Numbered from the stretch's first letter, positions 36,785-45,183 are shown. The stretch is DNA of 64,000 nt from Spongiihabitans sp963422685 (GCA_963422685.1 OY730442.1:496001-560000), one strand, 5' to 3'. Notes: generated by a model not told the origin, from the letters alone. Numbers and translations are program-made.

Positions 36785-36829
36785 TATCTTCAGGATCTTC
36801 AGGTATCCCCGGACAGAAATATTATGTTC

Positions 36830-37222
36830 TCAATCGCCAAATGCAATCAGGCGGTCCGACTGTATACCCGCCTCAATCAACTGACCCAGCCCGGAAATAC
36901 GGAACCCTGGGGCGATATTATTGGTATCCTTGCGGTTTCGTTTCTGCTCCCCTGCATCGACGATGCCGCGACGTTGTGCGGCCGCCACGCACAGCACCAA
37001 ATCCAGTTCATACTGATCGGCCAATTCTGACCATCGATCTACAATATGGCGATCATCCCGGGGCGGGGTGGTTAATCGCGTACCGTTGTTCACCCCGTCA
37101 TGGTAGAAAAACACACGCATGACTTCATGCCCGGCCTCCAGCGCAGCCCGGGTAAAATGATACGCGCTGTCGCTGGCCTGATGGGTATACGGACCTTCGT
37201 TCACAACCACCGCAAACTTCAT
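36830..37222 (-). CDS. dsrE: DsrE, sulfurtransferase subunit
   Basis: Catalytic subunit of the DsrEFH hexamer, 130 residues. The active-site cysteine is Cys78 in LDLVLCVAAAQRRG, the same residue number as the sulfur-binding Cys of A. vinosum DsrE. FFYHDGVNNG is the conserved central loop. It delivers sulfur to DsrC. It starts 14 bases after dsrB, without room for its own promoter. Confidence 0.96.
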   Translation of the reverse strand: MKFAVVVNEGPYTHQASDSAYHFTRAALEAGHEVMRVFFYHDGVNNGTRLTTPPRDDRHIVDRWSELADQYELDLVLCVAAAQRRGIVDAGEQKRNRKDTNNIAPGFRISGLGQLIEAGIQSDRLIAFGD

Positions 37223-37236
37223 GCTTGATCCGGCAA

Positions 37237-38313
37237 CTACAGCCGTATATACGCCGAGGCGTTCAGGCTCTTGCGGGAGCCGCGCCAGTTGTCAATATGA
37301 TATTTGGTGAACGGCAGACCGGTGAGCTCAAAGAAACGCGGCCAGCCAATGCGGTCAATCCAGTCGTTCACCCGCTCCCAGTCTCTGGCGTCGGTCTGGT
37401 ACGCCTTGAGAATCTTTTTCACAATGGTGGTGGCTTCCGGCCAGCGCGGTGGATTATTGGGTACGCCGCCGGCCACCAGTTTTTGAAAACTCGGCTTGCT
37501 GCGCGCGTTGGAATGATTGCCGCCCACCCAGATGGCCAGTTTGGAATGCTCGGGATCATTGATCTGCATGGGCGGGCACGGTGGATAACAGGCGCCGCAG
37601 CAGATACATTTCTTTTCATCCACTTCCAGGCTGGGTTTGCCATTCACCATGGCCGGGCGAATCGCCGCCACCGGACAGCGGGCCACCACAGACGGTCGTT
37701 CGCAGACATTGGCCACCAGATCATGATTGATTTTCGGCGGCTTGGTATGCTGCACATTAATCGCAATATCGCCCTGCCCGCCACAGTTAATCTGACAGCA
37801 TGATGTGGTGATATGCACACGATTGGGCATACGGCAGTTTCTGAATTCGTCGATCAATTCGTCCATCATCGCCTTGACCACGCCGGACGCATCGGTGCCG
37901 GGGATGTCGCAGTGCAGCCAACCCTGGGTATGGGATATAAAAGCCACGGAGTTGGCCGTGCCGCCGACCACGAAGCCGGCATTTTCCAGCGCTGCGATTA
38001 ACGGCTCTACTCTGGATTCATCGTCAACCATATATTCGATATTACTGCGCATGGTAAAACGGACATGACCATCGGCAAACTGGTCGCCGATGTCGCATAA
38101 TTTGCGTAGTGTATAAACATCCAGAATGCGCTGGGTGCCGGCTTTGACTGTCCAGACTGCATCGCCGCTATGGGCGTAATGCACCAGCACGCCGGGGCGG
38201 GGATGCTGGTGATATTTCCACTGTCCGAAATTCCTGATCATCACCGGGTGCATGTACTGCATTCCGTCAGGACAGCCGGATTCGATGGGTCTGCGCATAT
38301 CTTTTAGCGACAT
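37237..38313 (-). CDS. dsrB: DsrB, dissimilatory sulfite reductase beta subunit (reverse type)
   Basis: Beta subunit of the siroheme sulfite reductase, 358 residues. The cysteines for the coupled 4Fe-4S/siroheme site appear in the TTSCCQINCGG segment and the preceding region. The inserted ferredoxin domain has CPVAAIRP and CICCGACYPPCPPM. NRVHITTSCCQ and the GFVVGGTANSVAFISHTQGW stretch are conserved in DsrB. In this cluster, with dsrL and dsrEFH, it works in the oxidative direction, producing sulfite. Confidence 0.97.
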   Translation of the reverse strand: MSLKDMRRPIESGCPDGMQYMHPVMIRNFGQWKYHQHPRPGVLVHYAHSGDAVWTVKAGTQRILDVYTLRKLCDIGDQFADGHVRFTMRSNIEYMVDDESRVEPLIAALENAGFVVGGTANSVAFISHTQGWLHCDIPGTDASGVVKAMMDELIDEFRNCRMPNRVHITTSCCQINCGGQGDIAINVQHTKPPKINHDLVANVCERPSVVARCPVAAIRPAMVNGKPSLEVDEKKCICCGACYPPCPPMQINDPEHSKLAIWVGGNHSNARSKPSFQKLVAGGVPNNPPRWPEATTIVKKILKAYQTDARDWERVNDWIDRIGWPRFFELTGLPFTKYHIDNWRGSRKSLNASAYIRL

Positions 38314-38362
38314 ATTATTTTCTCAACTGTTGATTGCTGGCGCACTGATATAAAACCGGGGA

Positions 38363-39631
38363 TCAATCTGCAACGGCGGCAAGTCTGGCTTGGCGCTTGC
38401 GTTGAAACCATTTTTCCGCTTCTTCGTCCCAGCCGTCCATGCGCACGTATGAGCTTTCCCGGGGATGAGCAATCATATTCGGGTCCACATCAATGCCAAC
38501 GCCTTCGAGGAAGTTGACCAGCCCGATACGTTCGATCATTTCGCCGCAGCGTTCATGCTCCAGGCCATTCTCGGCCCAAAAATCAATGGTCTGTTCGGCG
38601 ATATCCACGATGCGCCGGTAATCTTCTTCGGTCTCGAGTTTCATAAAAGGCACCACCACAGTTCCCATAAGATCGCCAATTTTCAGGGTGCGTTTCCCCC
38701 CCATCAGGATCGACACCCCCTTGTCATCGCCCGGGGATAATGATTTATTCATGACGTTAAGACAGTGCATACACTTGACACAATTGCGATTATCGATCTC
38801 CAGCCGGTCGTCATCGGTCAGGGTCATACAGTGGGTCGGGCATCGGGTCACCACGTTATCGATGACATACTGTCGCCCTTTGGTGGTGATGAAATTCATC
38901 ACTTCGGCTGCGTCCACCTTGATATCATCACGCCAGGTGCCGATCACCGCGAAGTCAGCGCGTTCAATTGAGTTGGTACAGTCGTTGGGGCAGCCGGATA
39001 TTTTAAACTTGAATTTATAGGGCAGTGCCGGACGATGGACATCGTCGGTAAAGTTGTTCACCAACTCGCGATGCAGCCGGTGTTCATTGGTGCAGGATTG
39101 CTCGCACCGGGCCGAGCCCACGCAGGACATGGCCGTGCGCACACAGGGACCCGCACCACCGAGATCAAAACCATAGTCATTGATTTCGTCGAAAAAATGC
39201 TGGGTATTCTCGGTAGAGGTGCCGATAAACATGATATTGCCCGTCTGCCCATGAAAGGTGACCAGACCGGAGCCCCACTTTTCCCAGCTTTCACCCAGCC
39301 GTCGCAGCATATCCGTGGTGTAATGATTTCCCGCGGGCGGCTGAACCCGCAAAGTATGGAATTCTCTGGAATCGGGAAACTGTTTGCCCACCTCAGAAAA
39401 TCGCGGAATAATCCCACCGCCATAACCAAATACGCTCACCGTACCGCCTTTCCAGTAACCCTTTCGGGTTTCGTAGGAATGCTCCAGTTGGCCGAGCAGG
39501 TCGTTGGCGACGCCGTTTACCCGTTGATCCGGGTGATCATCGCGCAATCGCTTGATGCCGGAAACAAAACTTGGCCATGGGCCATTCTCCAATTCATCCA
39601 GCATGGGGGTGTCGTGTCTGGTCTGGCTCAT
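38363..39631 (-). CDS. dsrA: DsrA, dissimilatory sulfite reductase alpha subunit (reverse type)
   Basis: Alpha subunit of the siroheme sulfite reductase, 422 residues from the ATG at 39631 (MSQTRHDTPMLDELENGPWP), the usual length. A frame to 39730 would add 33 atypical residues. The cluster cysteines are in SARCEQSCTNEH and ISGCPNDCTNS. The ferredoxin domain has CPTHCMTL and CVKCMHCLNVM. It is the first gene of the dsr operon. With DsrB it oxidises DsrC-bound sulfur to sulfite in the cytoplasm. Confidence 0.97.
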   Translation of the reverse strand: MSQTRHDTPMLDELENGPWPSFVSGIKRLRDDHPDQRVNGVANDLLGQLEHSYETRKGYWKGGTVSVFGYGGGIIPRFSEVGKQFPDSREFHTLRVQPPAGNHYTTDMLRRLGESWEKWGSGLVTFHGQTGNIMFIGTSTENTQHFFDEINDYGFDLGGAGPCVRTAMSCVGSARCEQSCTNEHRLHRELVNNFTDDVHRPALPYKFKFKISGCPNDCTNSIERADFAVIGTWRDDIKVDAAEVMNFITTKGRQYVIDNVVTRCPTHCMTLTDDDRLEIDNRNCVKCMHCLNVMNKSLSPGDDKGVSILMGGKRTLKIGDLMGTVVVPFMKLETEEDYRRIVDIAEQTIDFWAENGLEHERCGEMIERIGLVNFLEGVGIDVDPNMIAHPRESSYVRMDGWDEEAEKWFQRKRQARLAAVAD

Positions 39632-39731
39632 TCCCGATCGCTCCGGCAGGTTACTGGTCTGGGTTGTTGTTGATGCCGGTCTGCACCTGGCCGAATCCGG
39701 CCATCTAAAGACACCGCAATTTCGCAACATT

Positions 39732-39920
39732 TATGTACACGGCTATTGTAGCGTTACCAGCCAATTACTCCATCACCCAAACAGGATAAGCGCCCTTATC
39801 CCTAATGAGGTATGGACGAAATCCCCGTGGACTGGCTGAATTTGACGCCCACAATTCGCCCGATCGATATATCTTGATCGGCAACGGCGCCAATCTTCGC
39901 AAATCCACGGACCCGATACA
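39732..39920. promoter_or_regulatory. Divergent control region of dsrA and the dioxygenase operon
   Basis: Control region between dsrA and the divergent dioxygenase gene; the full gap between start codons is 289 bases. On the minus strand TACAAT (39745-39750) could be a -10 box for dsrA, but no good -35 stands at the right distance. A 7-bp perfect inverted repeat (GGATAAG at 39784-39790, CTTATCC at 39795-39801) lies between the two transcription units and could be an operator. The promoter for the plus-strand gene is not evident. Confidence 0.4.
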
Positions 39921-40856
39921 GTGCAGCAACATAAGGCAGACCCGGTTGTGAATACGGCATCATTTCCGATTCCCGGTTTGTCCGATGCGAAATATCGTCT
40001 CTGGCGCAAAAAAAAACTTGAACGCCATACCCGTCTGGCAAGTGAATGCCAGGTAGAAATTGATAATCCCTATGCCCTGACTGCTACAGAATTCGGCAAA
40101 ATCCGGCAGATTGTCAATAATAATAACTTTGTTATCTATCAATACCGCCCCGAACAGCACGGTAAAATTGATGGATACCGGCATATCTGCAAACGACTGG
40201 GATTGATCCATGCAATCCCCAATCCCGGCGCACAAAGCAATAACGTCACCCGCATAGAAGTGGCTGGTAATTGCGGCGACAATTCCACCCGGCCGCGTTA
40301 TATCCCCTATTCCAGTCAGGCGCTCAACTGGCATACGGATGGCTACTACAACCATCCGGAAAATCAGGTGCGTTCATTTGTCCTGCATTGTCAGCGCCGC
40401 GCCGGGCAGGGCGGGGAGAATTGCCTTATGGATCATGAGATTGCCTACCTGCTGCTGCGCGACCGGAAGCCGGAATGGGCCAACGCTTTATGCCATCCCG
40501 AATGCTTTACCATTCCGGCAAATTTTCAGGACGGCAAATTGATTCGAGCCGAATTTCGCGGCGCCGTATTCAGCACTGATCCAGTAACGGCACAACTGTA
40601 CGCACGCTACACCGGGCGCCGGCACCATATTCAATGGCAGCAGAATCAAGCCACCACAGATGCGCTGGCATTTCTCAAATCATTGTTTGCCGATGGCAAT
40701 CCCTGGTCAGTGCGCATCCGACTTGAGCCCGGCCAGGGTGTTATCTGTAACAACGTTCTGCATAATCGCAGCGCATTTGCCGATGGCGATGCGACTCCGG
40801 GCCGTTGTCTGCACCGGATTCGATTCAAAGACCGAATCAATGCAGCACTTGCATAA
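39921..40856 (+). CDS. TauD/TfdA-family Fe(II)/2-oxoglutarate dioxygenase
   Basis: Non-heme iron dioxygenase of 311 residues. The iron-binding HxD is in LNWHTDGYYN (near residue 138). The distal His is in VLHNRSAF, and the 2-oxoglutarate-binding Arg in PGRCLHRIRF. TauD itself oxidises taurine, releasing sulfite, but family members act on many substrates (carnitine precursors, sulfonates, ethers). The asparagine-rich IVNNNNFVIYQYRP segment resembles the gamma-butyrobetaine hydroxylase branch more than classic TauD. The start is a GTG at 39921. It opens a five-gene plus-strand group divergent from dsrA; the next gene overlaps it by 17 bases. Confidence 0.82.
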   Translation: MQQHKADPVVNTASFPIPGLSDAKYRLWRKKKLERHTRLASECQVEIDNPYALTATEFGKIRQIVNNNNFVIYQYRPEQHGKIDGYRHICKRLGLIHAIPNPGAQSNNVTRIEVAGNCGDNSTRPRYIPYSSQALNWHTDGYYNHPENQVRSFVLHCQRRAGQGGENCLMDHEIAYLLLRDRKPEWANALCHPECFTIPANFQDGKLIRAEFRGAVFSTDPVTAQLYARYTGRRHHIQWQQNQATTDALAFLKSLFADGNPWSVRIRLEPGQGVICNNVLHNRSAFADGDATPGRCLHRIRFKDRINAALA

Positions 40857-41586
40857 AAACCAGTTTGACCTCGGCGCACAATGTCAGGACGACGCCCGGG
40901 TTGCGATGCAGGTGCTGGAACGAAAAGCCAGGCAAATCCAGCGCCGGATTGATGCCATGGAGCGCAAAAACCCCGACCGGATTGAAAAGTATGCAGAGCT
41001 GAATCATCAACTCGCCGTTGTTTTAATCGATATGGATCAGGGGCAAATGGCATGGAACCGTGCTTTCCCGGTGCTGGCGCTTTATATCGATCATAAACAA
41101 TGGCAGCAAGCCGTTATGCTGTGCGAGACGCTGTTTCGCAGCGAGCAGGCGGATTCACTGGTCGCGCTGGGGCATGCCTTGTGGCTGAGCATTACGTTTC
41201 CAGTGGAACCCACCCTGACCTTGGCACAATTACAGCACGTCATAGATGAAACACCCGATGACTCCGATGGCGCCGCAGTGGCTGCGGCGATGGCCGCCTA
41301 TGTAGTCGATCTTCGCGGTGACAACGCCGGGGATGATGCCGCACTTGCCGCGGGGCAGATGCTCAATGATGTCGCCCGGCGGCATGGCCATGCCCAATCC
41401 CGGGATGAATTTGACCGATGGTTCAGGAAACTCGAACTGGATGATCCGGCAAAACTCCTGGTCAGGATGCGCAACATTATTGACGTGCTGGTACAGGATC
41501 AGTGGTGGATTGATCGAAATGCGCTGCAAGCATTTATTGCTGACCAGGCGATCGGAGCAAATTATGCTGTGGCAGGAAAAAACTGA
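40840..41586 (+). CDS. Unknown helical protein, second gene of the dsr-divergent group
   Basis: Predicted soluble helical protein of 248 residues, no signal peptide or membrane segment. I start at the ATG at 40840 (MQHLHKNQFDLGAQCQDDA), overlapping the dioxygenase by 17 bases; a longer frame to 40660 lies inside that gene. The region around ALYIDHKQWQQAVMLCETLF looks like a TPR-type helical pair. ELNHQLAVVLIDMDQGQMAW and the basic stretch RKARQIQRRIDAMERKN suggest coiled or scaffold helices. I do not recognise a named family. Overlaps on both sides indicate joint translation with the dioxygenase and the Cas6-like gene. Confidence 0.82.
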   Translation: MQHLHKNQFDLGAQCQDDARVAMQVLERKARQIQRRIDAMERKNPDRIEKYAELNHQLAVVLIDMDQGQMAWNRAFPVLALYIDHKQWQQAVMLCETLFRSEQADSLVALGHALWLSITFPVEPTLTLAQLQHVIDETPDDSDGAAVAAAMAAYVVDLRGDNAGDDAALAAGQMLNDVARRHGHAQSRDEFDRWFRKLELDDPAKLLVRMRNIIDVLVQDQWWIDRNALQAFIADQAIGANYAVAGKN

Positions 41587-42256
41587 CTCCGGGAAGTTTA
41601 TTGTGGCGGACGATGTGATGGATTTATCATTTCGAATCCAGTGCAGCGAATTGCCCGTCGATCACGCCTGGGCGCTAAGCCAGGCCATTCAGGCGGAATT
41701 ACCGTGGATCAGGCATGAATCTGATTTTGCTATCCATTCCCTGTACGGCGCCGCCTCAGGCAATGGCTGGAATCGCCCGCCGCCACAATCAAACAGCAGG
41801 CTGCAGCTTTCCCGCCGCACCCGTCTGTATCTGCGGTTGGCCAAACAACGCGTTGCGGATGCCATGACACTTACCGGCGCAACCCTTGAATTATCCGGCT
41901 GTGTTGTCAAGGTGGGAGAATGCCGCACCAGGGCGCTGGTACCGGCCCGAACCGTATTTTCTCGTTCGGTATGCGGTCATGCGGGTGAGGATGAAGCCGC
42001 TTTTTCCCGCCGGATTGCACATACTTTACGCACTCGGGACATTACAGTGACAAAAATGCTGTGCGGTCTTGCGCATACGATCCACACGCCGCCGGGAAAC
42101 CACACGGTACGCAGCGTTCTCATCGCCGATCTGGACCCGGACCAATCAATGCAACTACAGCGGCGCGGCGTCGGCCCGGGAGGAAAGCTTGGATGTGGTA
42201 TTTTCCTGCCCCATAAAGGTCTGGCCGCCGTGGCAGAAAGTCAGGGTCATGGCTGA
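41564..42256 (+). CDS. Cas6/Cmx6-like RAMP protein without CRISPR context
   Basis: Protein of 230 residues resembling the Cas6 family of the type I-MYXAN group (Cmx6), CRISPR-RNA endonucleases with RAMP folds. The visible matches are LPVDHAWALSQAI (His34 at the start of the first helix, where several Cas6 proteins have their catalytic His), AIHSLYGAASGNGW, SRRTRLYLRLAKQRV, ALVPARTVFSR, and a glycine-rich loop GVGPGGKLGCGIFLP (about residues 202-215). There is no CRISPR array and no other cas gene in the window. The ATG at 41564 has a GGAG site and overlaps the upstream gene by 23 bases. It probably binds or cuts some other RNA (inference). Confidence 0.72.
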   Translation: MLWQEKTDSGKFIVADDVMDLSFRIQCSELPVDHAWALSQAIQAELPWIRHESDFAIHSLYGAASGNGWNRPPPQSNSRLQLSRRTRLYLRLAKQRVADAMTLTGATLELSGCVVKVGECRTRALVPARTVFSRSVCGHAGEDEAAFSRRIAHTLRTRDITVTKMLCGLAHTIHTPPGNHTVRSVLIADLDPDQSMQLQRRGVGPGGKLGCGIFLPHKGLAAVAESQGHG

Positions 42257-42302
42257 ATACCGTAATCAATACGCTGTATTTACCAAATCAAGAGCAGAGC
42301 CA

Positions 42303-42506
42303 ATGAACCAAAAGCAAAAATTAATCCATGAACTGGTAGAAATGCAAAAGCAATTTATTCGTCGGGAAAAGGCCGGCGGCATTGACTCCCAAGAATATTA
42401 TGCCCCGGAAGAGGACAGCGAATGGTCCGCGTACCAGACACGACACGACCAACTCGCCAATCGTCTGATCGATATGGCCCACGCCGAAAAAGGCTCCAAA
42501 CGATAG
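42303..42506 (+). CDS. Small unknown protein downstream of the Cas6-like gene
   Basis: Charged protein of 67 residues (MNQKQKLIHELVEMQKQFI, then EYYAPEEDSEWSAY and NRLIDMAHAEKGSKR), probably two helices around an acidic loop. I choose the ATG at 42303. An ATG at 42249, overlapping the stop of the Cas6-like gene, would add 18 residues and imply translational coupling. No family recognised. Its regular amphipathic pattern and its place between two conserved-looking genes suggest it is real. A 41-base gap leads to the next gene. Confidence 0.75.
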   Translation: MNQKQKLIHELVEMQKQFIRREKAGGIDSQEYYAPEEDSEWSAYQTRHDQLANRLIDMAHAEKGSKR

Positions 42507-42547
42507 GCGCCGGGGCATATCCCGGCCGCTCGCAAATCAAACTATCC

Positions 42548-43141
42548 ATGCAGAAAGCCAGAATCCGCACCGGCTGGAAGAACAGGGAAAAACAAATTTC
42601 CATTAAGGAATTTGCCAACGCGCTATCCGCCATCTGCTGGCGCATTGCACTCAACGCGGCCAAAAACCTGCATCAACAGGATTTTATTTACCACGATGAC
42701 CCGCAGCGGATTGGCGTCATCCAGGCGTATTTGCATTTTTTCATCCACTGTGCGGACCGCCTGATGTTTGCATACTTCGATCAAACGCATGATGAAACGC
42801 GGCGCGGCGAGTTTATGACTGCCCTGACGATGGATTGCAAACGGCACTATATGGAAAACGCCAAACAGATTCTGGGCCGCGCCAATGTAACGGACAGCCA
42901 TGCGGCATCGTTTGTGGATGACCTGAATCTGACCATGAATACATTGGCGCAATGGCGATTCTCCGGCGATCAGCCGGGATATCAAATGCGTCGACTGCTC
43001 GGGCTCCAGGTGCAGGATATTATGGGTAATTGCCAAACCAACAAATGGATCACCGATCAGGTGATGGAAATAGACGGGCCGCAGGCCTATGAAATTTTCC
43101 GGCAATCTTTCGATAAGCTCAAGCGCGCCTCGGGTTATTGA
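42548..43141 (+). CDS. Unknown helical protein, last gene of the dsr-divergent group
   Basis: Predicted soluble, all-helical protein of 197 residues from the ATG at 42548. The basic N-terminus (KARIRTGWKNREKQ) could contact nucleic acid. Segments such as GVIQAYLHFFIHCADRLMFAYFD and FMTALTMDCKRHYMENAKQI alternate like a helical bundle, with several His and Cys residues. No named family recognised. It ends the group of five plus-strand genes that starts at the dioxygenase. After it the base composition becomes more AT-rich, marking the edge of accessory DNA. Confidence 0.8.
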   Translation: MQKARIRTGWKNREKQISIKEFANALSAICWRIALNAAKNLHQQDFIYHDDPQRIGVIQAYLHFFIHCADRLMFAYFDQTHDETRRGEFMTALTMDCKRHYMENAKQILGRANVTDSHAASFVDDLNLTMNTLAQWRFSGDQPGYQMRRLLGLQVQDIMGNCQTNKWITDQVMEIDGPQAYEIFRQSFDKLKRASGY

Positions 43142-43419
43142 CCGCTGACTCTCCTTAATCCGGAGATGATCAATATAGAAGAATGCGAAACATGGGTACG
43201 CATTTCACAGTTTAGCCGTATATTTAGCATTGCGTAGCGGAGTTAAGTATCTCGCCCTAGGGCGATTCCAGGTTGTGTGCAAGTTAATTGCACTGGGGTA
43301 TATCAACAATTAAGGGGTAATAAGGGGCGGAGGCCGCAGAAATTGAAGCAGCTCGTGTACAGATATTCAAGGTACAGTGCGTAATCAGTAATTACTAATT
43401 AAATTAGGGGGTAGTAAAA
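43142..43419. other. AT-rich intergenic region with a 14-bp palindrome
   Basis: No gene. The composition is clearly more AT-rich than the flanking operon. TCGCCCTAGGGCGA at 43252-43265 is a perfect 14-bp palindrome centred on CTAG. A shorter palindrome, AGTAATTACT, lies around 43387. Either could be a regulatory or insertion-related site. This region presumably holds the promoter of the next gene, whose ribosome site (GGGGG followed by TAGTAAAA) ends it. Confidence 0.5.
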
Positions 43420-43907
43420 ATGGTCAATAATAAGTTGGTTATTGCGACTTTTTTATAGTGTTGGGTATGTCCTCGTGTTACGTACAAGCACAAGAAGATA
43501 AACCACCATTTGAAGAATGGCGATGTGTACAGAAATTTGGCGGAAAAGGTGTGGTTGAACTGGTTCGGATAACGGACACTAGCGGACTAATTGAACAGCT
43601 TCGGTCAAGTATTGAGGACGTTGCGGTTGTTGAGTGGTTTGTTGCGGCCATGAGTGACGGGATTCCGGGGATTTCGGAATTTGGATTAGGCTCGGTGTCG
43701 ACAACCGGTATTACCCATTGGGGTTTCTTTGGAGTTGCCGGGCTGGATAGGACTTGGATGTTCGGGCCAGATAGTAGTTTGGCCGACAAATTCAAATACA
43801 GTTTTACTATAAATCCGGGCGGTCTTGGGACATATTCAGATACAAAATGCTATGGAGGTACCTGTGTAGACTTTCCGCGGGAAACATTCGACTGCACACT
43901 CCATTAA
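43420..43907 (+). pseudogene. Secreted hypothetical protein, frameshifted in a T-tract
   Basis: Reading from the ATG at 43420, which has a good ribosome site, gives MVNNKLVIATFL and then a stop. One more T in the T6 run at 43449-43454 would instead give MVNNKLVIATFFIVLGMSSC-YVQAQ, a perfect signal peptide joining the long frame that ends at 43907. The intact product would be about 162 residues, with exported, cysteine-containing sequence (WRCVQKF, KCYGGTCVDF, FDCTLH). The family is not recognised. Cysteines near the ends suggest disulfides. The T-run may simply be a mutation, a sequencing error, or a slippage site. Confidence 0.7.
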
Positions 43908-43943
43908 AATGGTGGTACTACGTGCCCACCGAACTAGGCGTAA

Positions 43944-44018
43944 GGGCCTGTAGATCAGTCAGATAGAGCAATGGACTTTTAATCCATTGGTCGTAAGGTT
44001 CGGGTCCCACCGTATTCC
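43944..44018 (+). tRNA. Decayed tRNA-Lys(UUU)-like sequence
   Basis: The sequence follows tRNA-Lys: acceptor start GGGCCTG, D arm GATC...GAGC, an intact anticodon arm ATGGA-CTTTTAA-TCCAT with anticodon TTT (43978-43980), variable loop TGGTC, then a T loop TTCGGGT. However the T stem has an extra base and a mismatch, the 3' acceptor strand (CGTATTC) pairs poorly with the 5' strand, and no CCA follows. It is therefore more likely a tRNA remnant or a divergent mobile-element tRNA than a working gene. Remnants like this often mark integration sites. Confidence 0.5.
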
Positions 44019-44150
44019 TCATTTTTAATGGCGTGGGTCAGCAGAGAAAATCAAACCGCATTTGACTATGTCAACATGTAGGATTAAGCGGGATCTTTTG
44101 CGGATTATCCGCCAGCAACGCGCATTATCCTTAAGCGTATATCCCGGAAT

Positions 44151-44351
44151 TTATTTTTCCGACTTCCAGTTTTCGGCATGATCGGTGTTTTTATTGCGCC
44201 CGTCCGCATACCCCGCCTCCCAGCCCCGGGTAATACGCTGTTGTTCAATTTTCGGGTTACCCAAAAACCCGCTGGCCCAGCCTACAATGTAATCCCTGGC
44301 GATCTGCTGCTGTTCCAGCCGGGTGATCGTATCGTAGTAAAAATTAGTCAT
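44151..44351 (-). CDS. Small hypothetical protein
   Basis: Protein of 66 residues from the ATG at 44351 (MTNFYYDTITRLEQQQIARD, then YIVGWASGFLGNPKIEQQR and WEAGYADGRNKNTDHAENW). The repeated G-W-x-x-G / W-E-A-G-Y-x-D-G patterns resemble short conserved bacterial proteins of unknown function. It has no signal peptide. The ribosome site is weak. The composition and repeated glycine-aromatic pattern make a real gene more likely than chance. Confidence 0.55.
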   Translation of the reverse strand: MTNFYYDTITRLEQQQIARDYIVGWASGFLGNPKIEQQRITRGWEAGYADGRNKNTDHAENWKSEK

Positions 44352-44415
44352 AAACAATGCTTGATTCTTTTGCTCTGAATGCGGCTACGATAGCACTTGC
44401 AAATAATTGCCGGGA

Positions 44416-44712
44416 TTATCCTTTACAGTAGTGACGTTCTATCGCTGCTGTGACATGCCAGAGACACTGGGTTTCGGGCAGCACAGTAACCAGGTCACCC
44501 GCAGTAAATTTTACGGTGGCCTGACCTTCCACCGCAATCTCACCCGCGCCAGCCACAATAAAACTGGTTTCAGTCTCCGCATAGTGTCGTTCGCTGATAC
44601 CGGCTGGTTCTTTGATAACCGGCCAGTATTCCACGTTCAGCACCTCCAGCTTCATGGGAGAGGGCGCCTGCTCCACCAGCACCTGCGCAAAATGCCGGTT
44701 CATCCGGCGCAT
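44416..44712 (-). CDS. Small cupin-domain protein
   Basis: Single-domain cupin of 98 residues, similar to the EutQ-like/DUF861 cupins. Visible features are PAGISERHYAETETSFIVAGAGEIAVEG (first cupin motif region), FTAGDLVTVLPETQCLWHV (second) and the closing ERHYCKG, with the conserved Trp preceding the last strand. The function of such proteins is generally unknown; they may bind a small sugar- or amine-like ligand. ATGs at 44712 and 44703 are both possible. Confidence 0.8.
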   Translation of the reverse strand: MRRMNRHFAQVLVEQAPSPMKLEVLNVEYWPVIKEPAGISERHYAETETSFIVAGAGEIAVEGQATVKFTAGDLVTVLPETQCLWHVTAAIERHYCKG

Positions 44713-44793
44713 CCATCCTGATAATGGATACAGGTTTTGATCATATTAAAAGCCTTACCAATCCGCTCCTGGACCAAATCAGGGGAATTACGT

Positions 44794-45183
44794 TCACTTG
44801 ACTTCAATTCTTGATGCCGCAGAAACATTTGACCGTTTACTATATCCATTGCTGGTGTATTCCAAGAATCCTTTGAGATAATACACCCCCGGATTTCTTG
44901 TGCGCAAAGTCGATGTTGCGTCACCATGTTGTGTGCGTACCGGGAAACAATATGGCCCCTCACCGGACCAGGTAAAGCAGGCCTGATTAATACTCACCTT
45001 ACCGCCTGCCCCAACCACTGTATAACGCAAGGTTGCCGCATAAGGTATGTCTGCGGTTAGTTCCCTTTCCACTTCCAGTTGGGTTACACGCAGCAGCGGC
45101 GCATCTTTTTCAAGCCCGGCTTTTGGTGCTGCACAGGCACCAAGTGCGACCATTGCACAAAAAGTAATCATATATTTCAACAT
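44794..45183 (-). CDS. Hypothetical lipoprotein
   Basis: Protein of 129 residues with a lipoprotein signal peptide: MLKYMITFCAMVALGAC, with a lipobox ALGAC at Cys17. A good ribosome site (AGAGG) precedes the ATG at 45183; a longer frame to 45267 is less likely. The mature part is a small beta-rich domain (YAATLRYTVVGAGGKVSIN, then CFTWSGEGPYCFPV with two cysteines). No family recognised. It probably sits in the outer membrane facing the periplasm. Confidence 0.75.
   Translation of the reverse strand: MLKYMITFCAMVALGACAAPKAGLEKDAPLLRVTQLEVERELTADIPYAATLRYTVVGAGGKVSINQACFTWSGEGPYCFPVRTQHGDATSTLRTRNPGVYYLKGFLEYTSNGYSKRSNVSAASRIEVK

Noticed and set aside
39745..39780. Sigma-70 promoter for dsrA
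   Set aside because: TACAAT fits a -10 box but no acceptable -35 stands 16-18 bases away, so I list it only as a possibility within the control region.
40660..40839. Longer start for the second gene of the dsr-divergent group
   Set aside because: The extension lies inside the dioxygenase gene in another frame; the ATG at 40840 gives a normal start.
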